This document shows positions 34,784-43,641 of a stretch of 64,000 nucleotides of DNA, piece by piece. Origin of the DNA: Bradyrhizobium sp. SZCCT0231 (GTDB lineage Bacteria; Pseudomonadota; Alphaproteobacteria; Rhizobiales; Xanthobacteraceae); contig NZ_JAFCKP010000011.1 of NCBI RefSeq assembly GCF_018130245.1, positions 140,820-204,819 of the forward strand, written 5' to 3'. The translations under genes and the position numbers were made by a program. Numbering within the stretch: position 1 is the first letter of the stretch; each line of letters starts with the position of its first letter. The notes under the pieces were generated by a model. The model did no database searches. It was given only the letters and a program-made list of their open reading frames with translations, and was not told where the DNA came from.

Positions 34784-35676
34784 GGTCTCCGGTTACAGGT
34801 TTCGTCACGCTGCTCGGGCTGCTCCTGGTCCTGATCGTCGGCTACATGTCGCTGTTCACGGTACAGCAGACCGAGCAGACCATCGTGCTCCAGTTCGGCC
34901 GGCCCGTCGACGTCGTCACCGCGCCCGGCCTGCATTTCAAGGCGCCGTGGAATTCGGTGATCAACATCGACAAGCGGATCCTCGACCTGGAGAATCCGTC
35001 GCAGGAAGCGATCGCGTCCGACCAGAAGCGGCTCGTCGTCGACGCCTTCGCACGCTACCGCATCAAGGATGCGCTGCGCTTCTATCAAAGCATCGGCTCG
35101 ATCCAGGCTGCCAACATCCAGCTCACCACGCTCCTGAACGCGGCGCTGCGCCGCGTGCTCGGCGAGGTCACCTTCATCAACGTGGTGCGCGACGACCGCG
35201 AGAAGCTGATGCTGCGCATCCGCGACCAGCTGGATCGCGAGGCGGACGGCTACGGCATCGAGGTCGTCGACGTCCGGATCCGCCGTGCCGACCTGCCGGA
35301 GCAGAACAGCCAGGCGGTCTATCTGCGCATGAAGACCGAGCGTGAGCGCGAGGCCGCCGAGTTCCGTGCACAGGGTGGACAGAAGGCGCAGGAGATCAAG
35401 TCCAAGGCCGACCGCGAGGCCACCGTCATCGTCGCAGAGGCCAATTCGCAGGCCGAGCAGACCCGCGGTGCAGGCGATGCCGAGCGCAACCGCCTGTTTG
35501 CGGAAGCGTACAGCAAGGACGCCGACTTCTTCGCCTTCTACCGGTCGATGACGGCCTATGAGAACGGGCTGCGTTCGAACGACACCCGCTTCCTGCTGCG
35601 GCCGGACTCGGATTTCTTCCGGTACTTCAGTAATCCGTCCGGCAAGATGGCGACCGAGACGCCGGCGAAGCCGTAA
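34780..35676 (+). CDS. hflC: FtsH modulator HflC
   Basis: A 298-residue partner of HflK with an N-terminal membrane segment (GFVTLLGLLLVLIVGYMSLF), a band-7 domain (VQQTEQTIVLQFGRPVDVVT, YGIEVVDVRIRRADLPEQ) and a long helix with repeated acidic/basic residues (KTEREREAAEFRAQGGQKAQ). Residues SKDADFFAFYRSMTAYENGL are a strong HflC signature. Translationally coupled to hflK. A terminator-like hairpin follows before DUF2065. Confidence 0.97.
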   Translation: MRSPVTGFVTLLGLLLVLIVGYMSLFTVQQTEQTIVLQFGRPVDVVTAPGLHFKAPWNSVINIDKRILDLENPSQEAIASDQKRLVVDAFARYRIKDALRFYQSIGSIQAANIQLTTLLNAALRRVLGEVTFINVVRDDREKLMLRIRDQLDREADGYGIEVVDVRIRRADLPEQNSQAVYLRMKTEREREAAEFRAQGGQKAQEIKSKADREATVIVAEANSQAEQTRGAGDAERNRLFAEAYSKDADFFAFYRSMTAYENGLRSNDTRFLLRPDSDFFRYFSNPSGKMATETPAKP

Positions 35677-35683
35677 GCCAGAC

Positions 35684-35711
35684 AAGGGCGGCCGGTCTGG
35701 CCGCCCTTTGT
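35684..35711 (+). terminator. Hairpin between hflC and the DUF2065 gene
   Basis: AAGGGCGGCC and GGCCGCCCTT arms around GGTCT, followed by TGT. The strong stem with a short T-run probably gives partial termination or stabilises the hflKC message. Confidence 0.6.
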
Positions 35712-35747
35712 CCAGACAAGAACAGTGTACCGGGAGGTTCCATTCCG

Positions 35748-35954
35748 ATGAGGTCCATTGCGTTCGCCGACTTCCTCATCGGCCTGGGCATCCTGTTCGT
35801 GCTGGAAGGCTTGATGTTCGCGGCCAGTCCCAACTGGATGCGCAAAGCGATGAAGAGCGCCATCGCCACGCCGGACAACATCCTGCGGGCGGTCGGGATC
35901 GGCTCGGCCGTGGCCGGTCTGGTCCTGATCTGGGTTATGCGGCGCCCGATTTAG
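35748..35954 (+). CDS. DUF2065 small membrane protein
   Basis: A 68-residue protein with two membrane segments (FADFLIGLGILFVLEGLMFA and VGIGSAVAGLVLIWVMR) separated by a basic loop. It matches DUF2065, which in proteobacteria regularly follows hflC. A role with the HflKC-FtsH complex is suggested by this linkage but unproven. GGGAGG lies ten bases upstream of the ATG. Confidence 0.88.
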   Translation: MRSIAFADFLIGLGILFVLEGLMFAASPNWMRKAMKSAIATPDNILRAVGIGSAVAGLVLIWVMRRPI

Positions 35955-36097
35955 GCATCGAGCCCAACGCCAAAGTGAAGGCGCCAGACTGGTTTTCGCC
36001 CTATTATCGGGTTCTTGAGGCCCGTTAAGCTCCGCGCTTGCGCCGTGCCCCCGTTCGAGCGCAGTCTGGCGCCGAATCCCTTTGTCTGGAGATCACA

Positions 36098-37624
36098 ATG
36101 ACCGCTGCCACCACTGCCCCGTCCCGCTCGCGCCGTTGCGTGCGACTTGGTGTGCGAATTGGGCTGGCCGCGCTCGCCGTCGGTGCTTTCAGCGCATTCG
36201 GCACGCCGACCCATGCGCGCGGACCGGATGGCATCGCCGACGTCGCCGAGAAGGTGATCGACGCGGTCGTCAACATCTCGACCTCGCAGACGCTCGAGAC
36301 CAAGGGCGGCGGCAGCAACACCATGCCGCAACTGCCGCCCGGCTCGCCGTTCGAGGAGTTCTTCGACGACTTCTTCAAGAACCGCCGGGGTCCCGGTGGC
36401 GGCAGCAAGGGCGGCGAGCGCGGCGACAACAACCCGCCGCGCAAGACCAACTCGCTCGGTTCCGGCTTCATCATCGACACGTCAGGCGTCGTCGTCACCA
36501 ACAACCACGTCATTGCGGATGCCGACGAGATCCACGTCATCCTCAACGACGGAACCAAGATCAAGGCCGAGCTGGTCGGCGTCGACAAGAAGACCGATCT
36601 CGCCGTGCTCAAGATCAAGCCGCCGAAGCCGCTGGTCGCGGTGAAGTTCGGCGATAGCGACAAGCTGCGCCTCGGCGACTGGGTGGTCGCGATCGGCAAC
36701 CCCTTCAGCCTGGGCGGCACGGTGACCGCCGGCATCGTCTCGGCCAAGAACCGCGACATCTCCTCAGGGCCGTATGACAGCTACATCCAGACCGACGCCT
36801 CCATTAATCGCGGCAATTCCGGCGGTCCGCTGTTCAACCTCGACGGCGACGTCATCGGCGTCAACACGCTGATCATCTCGCCCTCCGGCGGCTCCATCGG
36901 CATCGGCTTCGCCGTGCCGTCGAAGACGGTAGTGGGCGTCGTCGACCAGCTCCGCCAGTTCGGCGAGCTGCGCCGCGGCTGGCTTGGCGTGCGTATCCAG
37001 AGCGTCACCGACGAGATCGCCGAGAGCCTCAACATCAAGCCCGCGCGCGGTGCGCTGGTCGCCGGCGTCGACGACAAGGGCCCGGCCAAGCCCGCCGGCA
37101 TCGAGCCCGGCGACGTCGTCGTCAAGTTCGACGGCAAGGACGTCAAGGACCCGAAGGACCTGTCCCGCGTCGTCGCCGATACGGCGGTCGGCAAGGAGGT
37201 CGATGTCGTCATCATCCGCAAGGGCCAGGAAGAGACCAAGAAGGTCACGCTCGGCCGCCTGCAGGATCCGGAAAAGGTGCAGGCCGCGGTGAAGACCGAC
37301 GAGCCGGCGCCCGAGAAGCCGGTGACTCAGAAGGCGCTTGGCCTCGATCTCGCAACGCTGAGCAAGGATCTGCGCACGCGCTACAAGATCAAGGACAGCG
37401 TCAAAGGCGTGGTCGTCACCAACGTCGACGCCAATTCGGACGCCGCCGAGAAGCGCCTGTCTGCCGGCGATGTCATCGTCGAGGTGGCGCAGGAGGCGGT
37501 GTCGAGCGGCTCCGACATCCAGAAGCGCGTCGATCAGCTCAAGAAGGACGGCAAGAAATCGGTGCTGCTGCTGGTCTCGAACGGCGAGGGCGAGCTGCGC
37601 TTCGTCGCGCTGAGCGTGCAGTAA
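36098..37624 (+). CDS. degP: Periplasmic serine protease of the DegP/HtrA family
   Basis: A 508-residue protease/chaperone for misfolded envelope proteins. A signal sequence covers about 1-40 (HARG). The catalytic triad is H137 (TNNHVI), D167 (KTDLAV) and S241 (GNSGGPLF). A glycine/charged loop (about 96-116) lies before the protease domain, and two PDZ domains follow (about 290-385 and 420-500). TGGAGATCACA precedes the ATG; the longer frame from 36038 lacks signal-peptide character. It ends the hfl group and is likely heat-inducible. Confidence 0.96.
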   Translation: MTAATTAPSRSRRCVRLGVRIGLAALAVGAFSAFGTPTHARGPDGIADVAEKVIDAVVNISTSQTLETKGGGSNTMPQLPPGSPFEEFFDDFFKNRRGPGGGSKGGERGDNNPPRKTNSLGSGFIIDTSGVVVTNNHVIADADEIHVILNDGTKIKAELVGVDKKTDLAVLKIKPPKPLVAVKFGDSDKLRLGDWVVAIGNPFSLGGTVTAGIVSAKNRDISSGPYDSYIQTDASINRGNSGGPLFNLDGDVIGVNTLIISPSGGSIGIGFAVPSKTVVGVVDQLRQFGELRRGWLGVRIQSVTDEIAESLNIKPARGALVAGVDDKGPAKPAGIEPGDVVVKFDGKDVKDPKDLSRVVADTAVGKEVDVVIIRKGQEETKKVTLGRLQDPEKVQAAVKTDEPAPEKPVTQKALGLDLATLSKDLRTRYKIKDSVKGVVVTNVDANSDAAEKRLSAGDVIVEVAQEAVSSGSDIQKRVDQLKKDGKKSVLLLVSNGEGELRFVALSVQ

Positions 37625-37650
37625 GGGGAGCTGTTCGCGCCACACTCACT

Positions 37651-37768
37651 GTCATCACCCGCCTAGTGCGCAATTGCGCACAGGGGCGGTGATCCAGTAT
37701 TCCAGAGCCAGTGCGGGATACGGAGAAGCCGCGGCGTACTGGATGCCCCGCCTTCGCGTGGCATGACG
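37651..37768. repeat. Palindromic intergenic repeat with GTGCGCAATTGCGCAC core
   Basis: Starts GTCATCACCCGCC and ends GGCATGAC. It includes the 16-base palindrome GTGCGCAATTGCGCAC at 37666-37681, found again in the repeat at 47029. It lies between the convergent degP and serB genes. Confidence 0.65.
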
Positions 37769-37776
37769 GGGAGGCT

Positions 37777-38682
37777 TTACCCCTCCACGAACTCGTCCCG
37801 CCGATACCCCTGCGCATAGAGCAACGCGGTGAGATCGCCATGATCGATCCGCGCCGCAGCGGCGGCCGCAACGGCCGGCTTGGCGTGATAGGCCACACCC
37901 AGCCCCGCCGCCTGGATCATCGCGAGATCGTTGGCGCCGTCGCCGACCACGACCGAGTCGATGTCGTCGAGATCGAACGACTCCATCAAATCCACCAGCG
38001 TCGCCAGCTTCGCGGCGCGGCCGAGGATCGGCTCCTTCACCTCGCCGGTGAACTTGCCGTCGCGCACGACGAGCTCGTTGGCGCGGTTCTCCTGGAAGCC
38101 GATCTTGGCGGCGACCGCGCTCGTGAACACGGTAAAACCGCCGGAGACGAGGCAGGTATAGGCGCCGTTCGCGCGCATGGTCGCGACCAGCTCACGGCCG
38201 CCGGACGTCAGCGTGATGCGCTTGTCCAGCACCTCGTCGACGACGCTGGCGGGAAGATCCTTCAGCAGCGCGACGCGCTCGCGCAGCGCCGGCTCGAACT
38301 CGATCTCGCCGCGCATCGCGCGTTCGGTGATGCCTGCGACATGGGCCTTCATCCCGACCAGGTCGGCGAGCTCGTCGATGCATTCCTGGCCGATCATGGT
38401 GGAATCCATGTCGGCGAGAAAAAGCTTCTTGCGCCGGAAGCCGACTGGCTGCACGACGATGTCGATGGGCAGGTCGCCGCGGAGCTCGCGCAACCGCTGC
38501 TCGATGGCGTGGCGGTCGCCTTCGAGGTTACTGTCGGCGCCGAAGGGAATGTCGACCGCAACCCCGTCGAACAGCCAGCGCGCGGGAGCTGCCTGAGGCA
38601 GCACGGCGCGGGCGCCGTCGACGATGGTCGAGTCGAGCGCGGGATTGTCAGGGTTGCAGATCAGCGTGGCAACGAGGGACAT
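37777..38682 (-). CDS. serB: Phosphoserine phosphatase
   Basis: A 301-residue HAD-family enzyme removing phosphate from phosphoserine in the last step of serine synthesis. Motif I is [20 protein letters not shown] (nucleophile in DMDST), motif II SGGF, and motif [14 protein letters not shown]. The N-terminal 80 residues form the ACT-like region usual in alphaproteobacterial SerB. It diverges from miaA with only 11 bases between starts, so the promoters must lie within the coding ends. Confidence 0.96.
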   Translation of the reverse strand: MSLVATLICNPDNPALDSTIVDGARAVLPQAAPARWLFDGVAVDIPFGADSNLEGDRHAIEQRLRELRGDLPIDIVVQPVGFRRKKLFLADMDSTMIGQECIDELADLVGMKAHVAGITERAMRGEIEFEPALRERVALLKDLPASVVDEVLDKRITLTSGGRELVATMRANGAYTCLVSGGFTVFTSAVAAKIGFQENRANELVVRDGKFTGEVKEPILGRAAKLATLVDLMESFDLDDIDSVVVGDGANDLAMIQAAGLGVAYHAKPAVAAAAAARIDHGDLTALLYAQGYRRDEFVEG

Positions 38683-38693
38683 TTGAGGTTTTC

Positions 38694-39632
38694 GTGAGCG
38701 AGGGGCATTCAGGCAAGGCCGTGCTTATCGCAGGCCCGACCGCCAGCGGCAAGTCGGCACTGGCGCTCGAGCTCGCGCTCGCCACCAACGGTGTCGTCAT
38801 CAATGCCGATTCCATGCAGGTCTACCGCGACCTCCGCATCATCACGGCGCGGCCGACAGCGGCGGATGAGGCGCTCGTGCCGCATCGTCTCTATGGCCAT
38901 GTCGATGCCGCCGTGAACTTCTCGGCTGGAGCCTGGGTAAGTGACGCGGCGAAGGCGCTCGATGAAGCAAGGACCCAGGGCCGTCTGCCGATCTTCATCG
39001 GCGGCACCGGGCTTTATTTCAAGGCGCTGACGGCCGGCCTCTCCGTGGTGCCGCCGATTCCTGCCGAGGTGCGCGACGATGTGCGCGCGCGGCTGGAACG
39101 GAACGGCGTCGAGGCGCTGCACGCGGAACTCGCGCGCCGCGATCCGCGCGCGGCCGAGCGATTGAACCTGCGCGACCGCACCCGGATTGCGCGCGCGCTC
39201 GAGGTGATCGAGGCAACCGGGCGTTCGCTGCTCGACTGGCACCGGGAGGGGCAGCCACCGCTGCTGCCGAAGGACAGTTTTCGCGCGGTGTTTCTCGCCC
39301 CCGAACGCGACGAGCTGTATGCCCGCATCGATGCCCGCTTCGATGCCATGCTGGGTGCCGGTGCGCTCAGGGAAGTCGAGCGGCTCGCCGCCAGATACCT
39401 CGATCCGCTGCTGCCGGCGATGAAAGCCCATGGCGTGCCCGCCTTGATCCGCCATCTGCGCGGCGAGTTCAGCCTGGAGGAGGCCGCCAGCATTGGGTGC
39501 GCCGACACCCGCCATTACGCCAAGCGGCAATTCACCTGGTTCCGGCACCAATTGCCAGAGTTCGAATGGGTGAAGCCGGATGCGGCGAGGGGATGGCTCG
39601 CGGCGATCGTGAATGCGGCGGACCCGGGTTGA
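38694..39632 (+). CDS. miaA: tRNA dimethylallyltransferase
   Basis: A 312-residue enzyme that prenylates A37 of tRNAs reading UNN codons. The P-loop is [18 protein letters not shown], followed by [19 protein letters not shown] and [13 protein letters not shown], then [15 protein letters not shown]. The start is GTG at 38694, as earlier in-frame starts run into serB. In enterobacteria miaA affects attenuation of amino-acid operons; here it lies just upstream of the ilv attenuator, which may be coincidental. Confidence 0.96.
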   Translation: MSEGHSGKAVLIAGPTASGKSALALELALATNGVVINADSMQVYRDLRIITARPTAADEALVPHRLYGHVDAAVNFSAGAWVSDAAKALDEARTQGRLPIFIGGTGLYFKALTAGLSVVPPIPAEVRDDVRARLERNGVEALHAELARRDPRAAERLNLRDRTRIARALEVIEATGRSLLDWHREGQPPLLPKDSFRAVFLAPERDELYARIDARFDAMLGAGALREVERLAARYLDPLLPAMKAHGVPALIRHLRGEFSLEEAASIGCADTRHYAKRQFTWFRHQLPEFEWVKPDAARGWLAAIVNAADPG

Positions 39633-39726
39633 CGCGCTTTTGTGCGCGGTTCCGGGAATTTACCCCTCGCCGAACCCCGGGAACACCGCTACACTGCCAA
39701 AATCGCGCGGAAGCGGCCGCATTGCC

Positions 39727-39754
39727 TTGACATCCGGGCTTTGGCCGCTATGTT
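39727..39754 (+). promoter_or_regulatory. Promoter of the ilv leader
   Basis: TTGACA at 39727-39732, a 16-base spacer and TATGTT at 39749-39754: the clearest sigma-70 type promoter in the window. The predicted start near 39761 is about 26 bases before the leader peptide. Confidence 0.75.
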
Positions 39755-39786
39755 TCGCGCAACCTTTGGGAAGCCGAGCGCCTGCC

Positions 39787-39852
39787 ATGCGTAACATTAT
39801 TACCAAACTCCTTATCGCCGTCGTACCCAGGCACACCGCCGGGGATGGCTAG
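39787..39852 (+). CDS. ilv leader peptide
   Basis: A 21-residue peptide beginning MRNIITKLLIAVVPR. It packs Ile-Ile (39796-39801), Leu-Leu-Ile (39808-39816) and Val-Val (39820-39825), the three products of the operon it precedes. The stop TAG at 39850 lies in the loop of a hairpin. It has no expected function other than to make ribosome progress a sensor of charged branched-chain tRNAs. Confidence 0.88.
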   Translation: MRNIITKLLIAVVPRHTAGDG

Positions 39853-39908
39853 CTGCCATCCACAAGACAGGCGGTGTGCATGGGCCCTCTTCGGGGCCTT
39901 TTTTATTT
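39826..39908 (+). terminator. Transcription attenuator of ilvB
   Basis: The terminator stem pairs 39883-39888 with 39893-39898 (GGCCCT/GGGGCC) and is followed by TTTTTTATTT. The competing antiterminator pairs 39826-39840 with 39870-39884 (CCCA-G-GCACACCGCC with GGCGGTGTGC-A-TGGG, one mismatch) and takes the first two G residues of the terminator. A further hairpin, 39843-39849 with 39855-39861, encloses the leader stop codon. A ribosome stalled at the Val codons exposes 39826-39840 and favours read-through. Confidence 0.85.
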
Positions 39909-39961
39909 CCCGAACCCGACACGAATGAAGCCGCTGGCAACAGCGCATCCGGAGCAAGCCA

Positions 39962-41737
39962 ATGAGCGACAAGAGCCACGATCCGAACCAGATGACCGGC
40001 GCCGCGATGATCGTCCGCGCGCTCATCGATCACGGCGTGACCGACATTTTCGGCTATCCCGGCGGCGCCGTGCTTCCGATCTACGACGAGATCTTCCAGC
40101 AGAGCGAGGTCCAGCACATCCTGGTCCGCCACGAGCAGGGCGCGGGCCACGCCGCCGAGGGTTATGCGCGTTCGACCGGCAAGCCCGGCGTTGCGCTGGT
40201 GACCTCCGGCCCCGGCGCCACCAACATGGTGACGCCGCTCACCGATGCGCTGATGGACTCCATTCCGCTGGTCTGCATCTCCGGCCAGGTGCCGACGCAT
40301 CTGATCGGCAACGACGCCTTCCAGGAATGCGACACCGTCGGCATCACGCGTCCCTGCACCAAGCACAATTGGCTGGTGCGCGACGTCAACGATCTCGCCA
40401 AGGTGCTGCACGAAGCCTTCTACGTCGCAACCTCCGGCCGTCCCGGGCCGGTGCTGGTCGACGTTCCCAAGGACGTGCAGTTCGCGACCGGCACCTATCA
40501 TCCGCCGCGCAAGTCCGACGTGCACCGGTCCTACGCGCCGCGCGTGAAGGGCGATGCGACGCAGATCCGCAAGGCCGTCTCGCTGCTCGCGAACGCCAAG
40601 CGCCCCGTGATCTACAGCGGCGGCGGCGTGATCAATTCCGGCCCCGAGGCAACCAAGCTGCTGCGCGAACTGGTCGAGGTCACCGGATTCCCGATCACCT
40701 CGACGCTGATGGGCCTCGGCGCTTATCCGGCGTCTGGCAAGAACTGGCTCGGCATGCTCGGCATGCACGGCACCTACGAGGCCAACATGACCATGCATGA
40801 TTGCGACGTCATGCTGTGCGTCGGCGCGCGCTTCGACGACCGTATCACCGGCCGCGTCGATGCGTTCTCCCCGGGCTCGAAGAAGATCCACATCGACATC
40901 GATCCGTCCTCGATCAACAAGAACATCCGGGTCGACGTGCCGATCATCGGCGATTGCGGCAACATCCTCGGCGACATCCTCCAGGTGTTCAAGGCGGAGG
41001 CGAAGAAGCCCGACGTCAAGTCGTGGTGGCAGCAGATCGCGCAATGGCGCGCCCGCAACTCGCTCTACTACAAGAAGAGCGACGACGTCATCCTGCCGCA
41101 GCACGCGATCCAGAGCCTGTTCGAGGCGACGCGCGGCAAGGATACGTACATCACGACCGAGGTCGGCCAGCATCAGATGTGGGCGGCGCAGTTCTACGGC
41201 TTCGAGGAGCCGCATCGCTGGATGACGTCGGGTGGTCTCGGCACCATGGGTTATGGGCTGCCGGCCGCGGTCGGCGTGCAGGTTGCCCATCCCGATAGCC
41301 TCGTCATCGACATTGCGGGCGATGCCTCGGTGCAGATGACGATGCAGGAGATGTCGACGGCCGTGCAGTACGAGCTGCCGATCAAGATCTTCATCCTGAA
41401 CAACCAGTACATGGGCATGGTGCGGCAGTGGCAGCAGCTGCTGCACGGCAACCGCTTGTCGCATTCCTACTCGGAGGCGCTGCCGGACTTCGTCAAGCTC
41501 GCGGAAGCCTATGGCGCCGTCGGTCTCCAGGTGTACAAGCCTGCGGATCTCGAGGGCGCCATCAAGGAAATGATCTCGGTCAAGCGTCCGGTGCTGTTCG
41601 ACTGCCGCGTCGCGGCGCTCGAAAACTGCTTCCCGATGATCCCCTCCGGCAAGGCGCACAACGAGATGCTGCTGCCGGAGCAGGCCAACGACGAAGCCAC
41701 CGCCAAGGCGTTCGCCGCCGGCAAGGCGCTGGTGTGA
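39962..41737 (+). CDS. ilvB: Acetolactate synthase large subunit
   Basis: A 591-residue thiamine-diphosphate enzyme condensing pyruvate with pyruvate or 2-oxobutyrate, the first common step to Val, Leu and Ile. Landmarks: FGYPGGAVLPIYDEI, the catalytic Glu in LVRHEQGAGHAAEGYARSTG, and the ThDP/Mg motif GDASVQMTMQEMSTAVQYEL with IFILNNQYMGMVRQWQQ. Expression is controlled by the upstream attenuator. The small subunit ilvN lies 1.36 kb downstream, separated by a threonine-dehydratase-like gene and two repeats. Some genomes call the same gene ilvI. Confidence 0.97.
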   Translation: MSDKSHDPNQMTGAAMIVRALIDHGVTDIFGYPGGAVLPIYDEIFQQSEVQHILVRHEQGAGHAAEGYARSTGKPGVALVTSGPGATNMVTPLTDALMDSIPLVCISGQVPTHLIGNDAFQECDTVGITRPCTKHNWLVRDVNDLAKVLHEAFYVATSGRPGPVLVDVPKDVQFATGTYHPPRKSDVHRSYAPRVKGDATQIRKAVSLLANAKRPVIYSGGGVINSGPEATKLLRELVEVTGFPITSTLMGLGAYPASGKNWLGMLGMHGTYEANMTMHDCDVMLCVGARFDDRITGRVDAFSPGSKKIHIDIDPSSINKNIRVDVPIIGDCGNILGDILQVFKAEAKKPDVKSWWQQIAQWRARNSLYYKKSDDVILPQHAIQSLFEATRGKDTYITTEVGQHQMWAAQFYGFEEPHRWMTSGGLGTMGYGLPAAVGVQVAHPDSLVIDIAGDASVQMTMQEMSTAVQYELPIKIFILNNQYMGMVRQWQQLLHGNRLSHSYSEALPDFVKLAEAYGAVGLQVYKPADLEGAIKEMISVKRPVLFDCRVAALENCFPMIPSGKAHNEMLLPEQANDEATAKAFAAGKALV

Positions 41738-41760
41738 GCGCGATGGTCACAAACTCCGCT

Positions 41761-41895
41761 GTCATCGCCCGGCTTGACCGGGCGATCCAGTACGCCGCGG
41801 CCTCTCGATCAATCTCAGGGGGCTCTGGAATACTGGATCCCCGCCGGAGCCTGTCATGGGGCTCGCCGAAGGCGAGACCCGGTGGCGGGGATGAC
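41761..41895. repeat. Palindromic intergenic repeat
   Basis: Starts GTCATCGCCCGGCTTGACCG and ends GGCGGGGATGAC, with internal TACTGGATCCCCGCC. Same family as 37651 and 42911. It lies between ilvB and the dehydratase gene. Confidence 0.7.
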
Positions 41896-41927
41896 AGCTG
41901 CATGAGATGGTCGATGGAAGGACCACA

Positions 41928-42881
41928 ATGTTCGACCTGAAGGAGCTCGAGCGCGCACATGCGATCGTGGGGCAGGCGGTGCCGGCAACACCGGCGCATG
42001 CCTGGCCGCTGCTCGCCGAGCGTCTCGGCACCGAGGTCGTAGTCAAGCACGAGAACCACACCCCGATCGGCGCCTTCAAGGTGCGCGGCGGGCTCGTCTA
42101 TCTCGAACGGCTGAAGCGCGAGCGGCCGAGCACATCAGGCATCATCTCGGCGACGCGCGGCAACCACGGTCAGAGCCTGGCCTTTGCCGCGGGACGCCAC
42201 GGCGTGCCGGCGGTGATCTATGTGCCGCGCGGCAACTCGGTCGAGAAGAACCGCGCGATGAAGGCCTTCGGCGCCGAGCTGGTCGAGCATGGCGAGGACT
42301 TTCAGGCGGCAGCCGAAGAGGCCCGGCGGCGCGCCCAATTTACCGGCCTGCACATGGTGCCGTCGTTCCATCCCGATCTCGTGCTCGGCGTCGCCACCTA
42401 TGCGCTCGAGTTGTTCAGGTCGGCGCCCGATCTCGACGTCCTCTACGTGCCGATCGGGCAGGGCTCCGGCATCTGCGGCTGCATCATGGCGCGCGACCTG
42501 CTCGGCCTGAAGACCGAGATCGTCGGCGTGCAGTCGACGGAAGCGCCGTCCTACGCGCTGTCGTTCGCCGCCGGCAAGATCGTGACGACCGAAACCAGCA
42601 ACACGCGCGCCGACGGCATGGCGACGCGCATTCCGGACGCGGATGCGTTCGCGCTGATCCGCAAGGGCGCCTCGCGCATCGTGGAGGTCACCGACCACGA
42701 GGTCGCGGCCGCGATCCGCGCCTACTGGACCGATACGCACAACCTCGCCGAAGGCGCCGGCGCCGCCGCGCTCGCCGCGGCTCTGCAAGAAAAGAGCAAG
42801 CTGAAGGGCAAGCGCGTCGGTCTCGTGCTGTCCGGAGGCAACATCGATTTCGATCTGTTCAAGCGATGGGTGGTCGCATGA
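41928..42881 (+). CDS. Threonine/serine dehydratase-like PLP enzyme
   Basis: A 317-residue fold-type II pyridoxal-phosphate enzyme. The PLP lysine lies in NHTPIGAFKVRGGLVYLERL, the substrate loop is SATRGNHGQSLAFAA, and the phosphate-binding glycine loop PIGQGSGICG; LVLSGGNIDFDLF ends the protein. It lacks the C-terminal ACT-like regulatory domain of biosynthetic IlvA, so it is the short type. Between ilvB and ilvN it could supply 2-oxobutyrate for isoleucine, but a catabolic or other amino-acid role is possible. GGAAGGA precedes the ATG at 41928. Confidence 0.85.
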   Translation: MFDLKELERAHAIVGQAVPATPAHAWPLLAERLGTEVVVKHENHTPIGAFKVRGGLVYLERLKRERPSTSGIISATRGNHGQSLAFAAGRHGVPAVIYVPRGNSVEKNRAMKAFGAELVEHGEDFQAAAEEARRRAQFTGLHMVPSFHPDLVLGVATYALELFRSAPDLDVLYVPIGQGSGICGCIMARDLLGLKTEIVGVQSTEAPSYALSFAAGKIVTTETSNTRADGMATRIPDADAFALIRKGASRIVEVTDHEVAAAIRAYWTDTHNLAEGAGAAALAAALQEKSKLKGKRVGLVLSGGNIDFDLFKRWVVA

Positions 42882-42910
42882 TTGCGCGAGCGCCCGCCAA
42901 ATACACCGCT

Positions 42911-43072
42911 GTCATCGTCCGGCTTGCCGCCTCCGCTAAAGCTTCGGCGCGCCTGAATCCGCAAACCCCGTCGAAGCCTTGGCGTAGACGGGACCGGACG
43001 ATCCAGCACGCCGCGGCCCTGGTGGGAATCTCGACGCCGGTGACTACTGGATGCCCCTTCGCGGGGCATGAC
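42911..43072. repeat. Palindromic intergenic repeat with insertion
   Basis: Starts GTCATCGTCCGGCTTG and ends GCCCCTTCGCGGGGCATGAC. The middle contains an extra block (TCGAAGCCTTGGCGTAGACG) not seen in the other copies. It lies between the dehydratase gene and ilvN. Confidence 0.65.
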
Positions 43073-43095
43073 AACAAAGAATAGAGGGGACGACA

Positions 43096-43638
43096 ATGAA
43101 CCAGCCCGCATCCGCCTATTTCATCGAGGACCGTCACGATCCCAACGAGACGCACACGCTCGCGGTGCTCGTGCAGAACGAGCCGGGCGTGCTCGCGCGC
43201 GTCATCGGCCTGTTCTCGGGGCGCGGCTACAACATCGAGAGCCTCACGGTCTCGGAGACCGAGGCCCAGAAGCATCTGTCGCGCATCACCATCGTCACGA
43301 CAGGCACGCCGATGGTGATCGAGCAGATCAAGCACCAGCTCGACCGCATGATCCCGGTCTACCGCGTCGTCGACATGACCCAGACCAAGCGCTCGATCGA
43401 GCGCGAGCTGGCGATGGTGAAGGTGCGCGGGCAGGGCGAGCATCGGGTCGAGGCGCTGAGGCTGGCGGACGCGTTCCGCGCCCGCGTGATCGACGCCACC
43501 ACCGAGAGCTTTGTGTTCGAGATCACAGGCAATACGGACAAGATCAATCAATATATCGATCTGATGCGCCCGCTCGGCCTTGTCGAGGTGTCGCGCACGG
43601 GTGTTGCCGCGATCGGTCGCGGGCCTGAAGGAATGTGA
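43096..43638 (+). CDS. ilvN: Acetolactate synthase small (regulatory) subunit
   Basis: A 180-residue regulatory subunit that activates the large subunit and confers valine feedback inhibition. The ACT domain is at about 18-95 (THTLAVLVQNEPGVLARVIG, LFSGRGYNIESLTVSETE), followed by the ALS small-subunit C-terminal domain (REGMA-type end SRTGVAAIGRGPEG). Also called ilvH. AGAGGGGACGACA precedes the ATG. It is three bases upstream of the methyltransferase gene. Confidence 0.96.
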   Translation: MNQPASAYFIEDRHDPNETHTLAVLVQNEPGVLARVIGLFSGRGYNIESLTVSETEAQKHLSRITIVTTGTPMVIEQIKHQLDRMIPVYRVVDMTQTKRSIERELAMVKVRGQGEHRVEALRLADAFRARVIDATTESFVFEITGNTDKINQYIDLMRPLGLVEVSRTGVAAIGRGPEGM

Positions 43639-43641
43639 ACC

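Noticed and set aside
37666-37681. GTGCGCAATTGCGCAC as a regulator binding site
   Set aside because: It occurs identically inside two intergenic repeats at 37666 and 47089, so it is best explained as part of the repeat.
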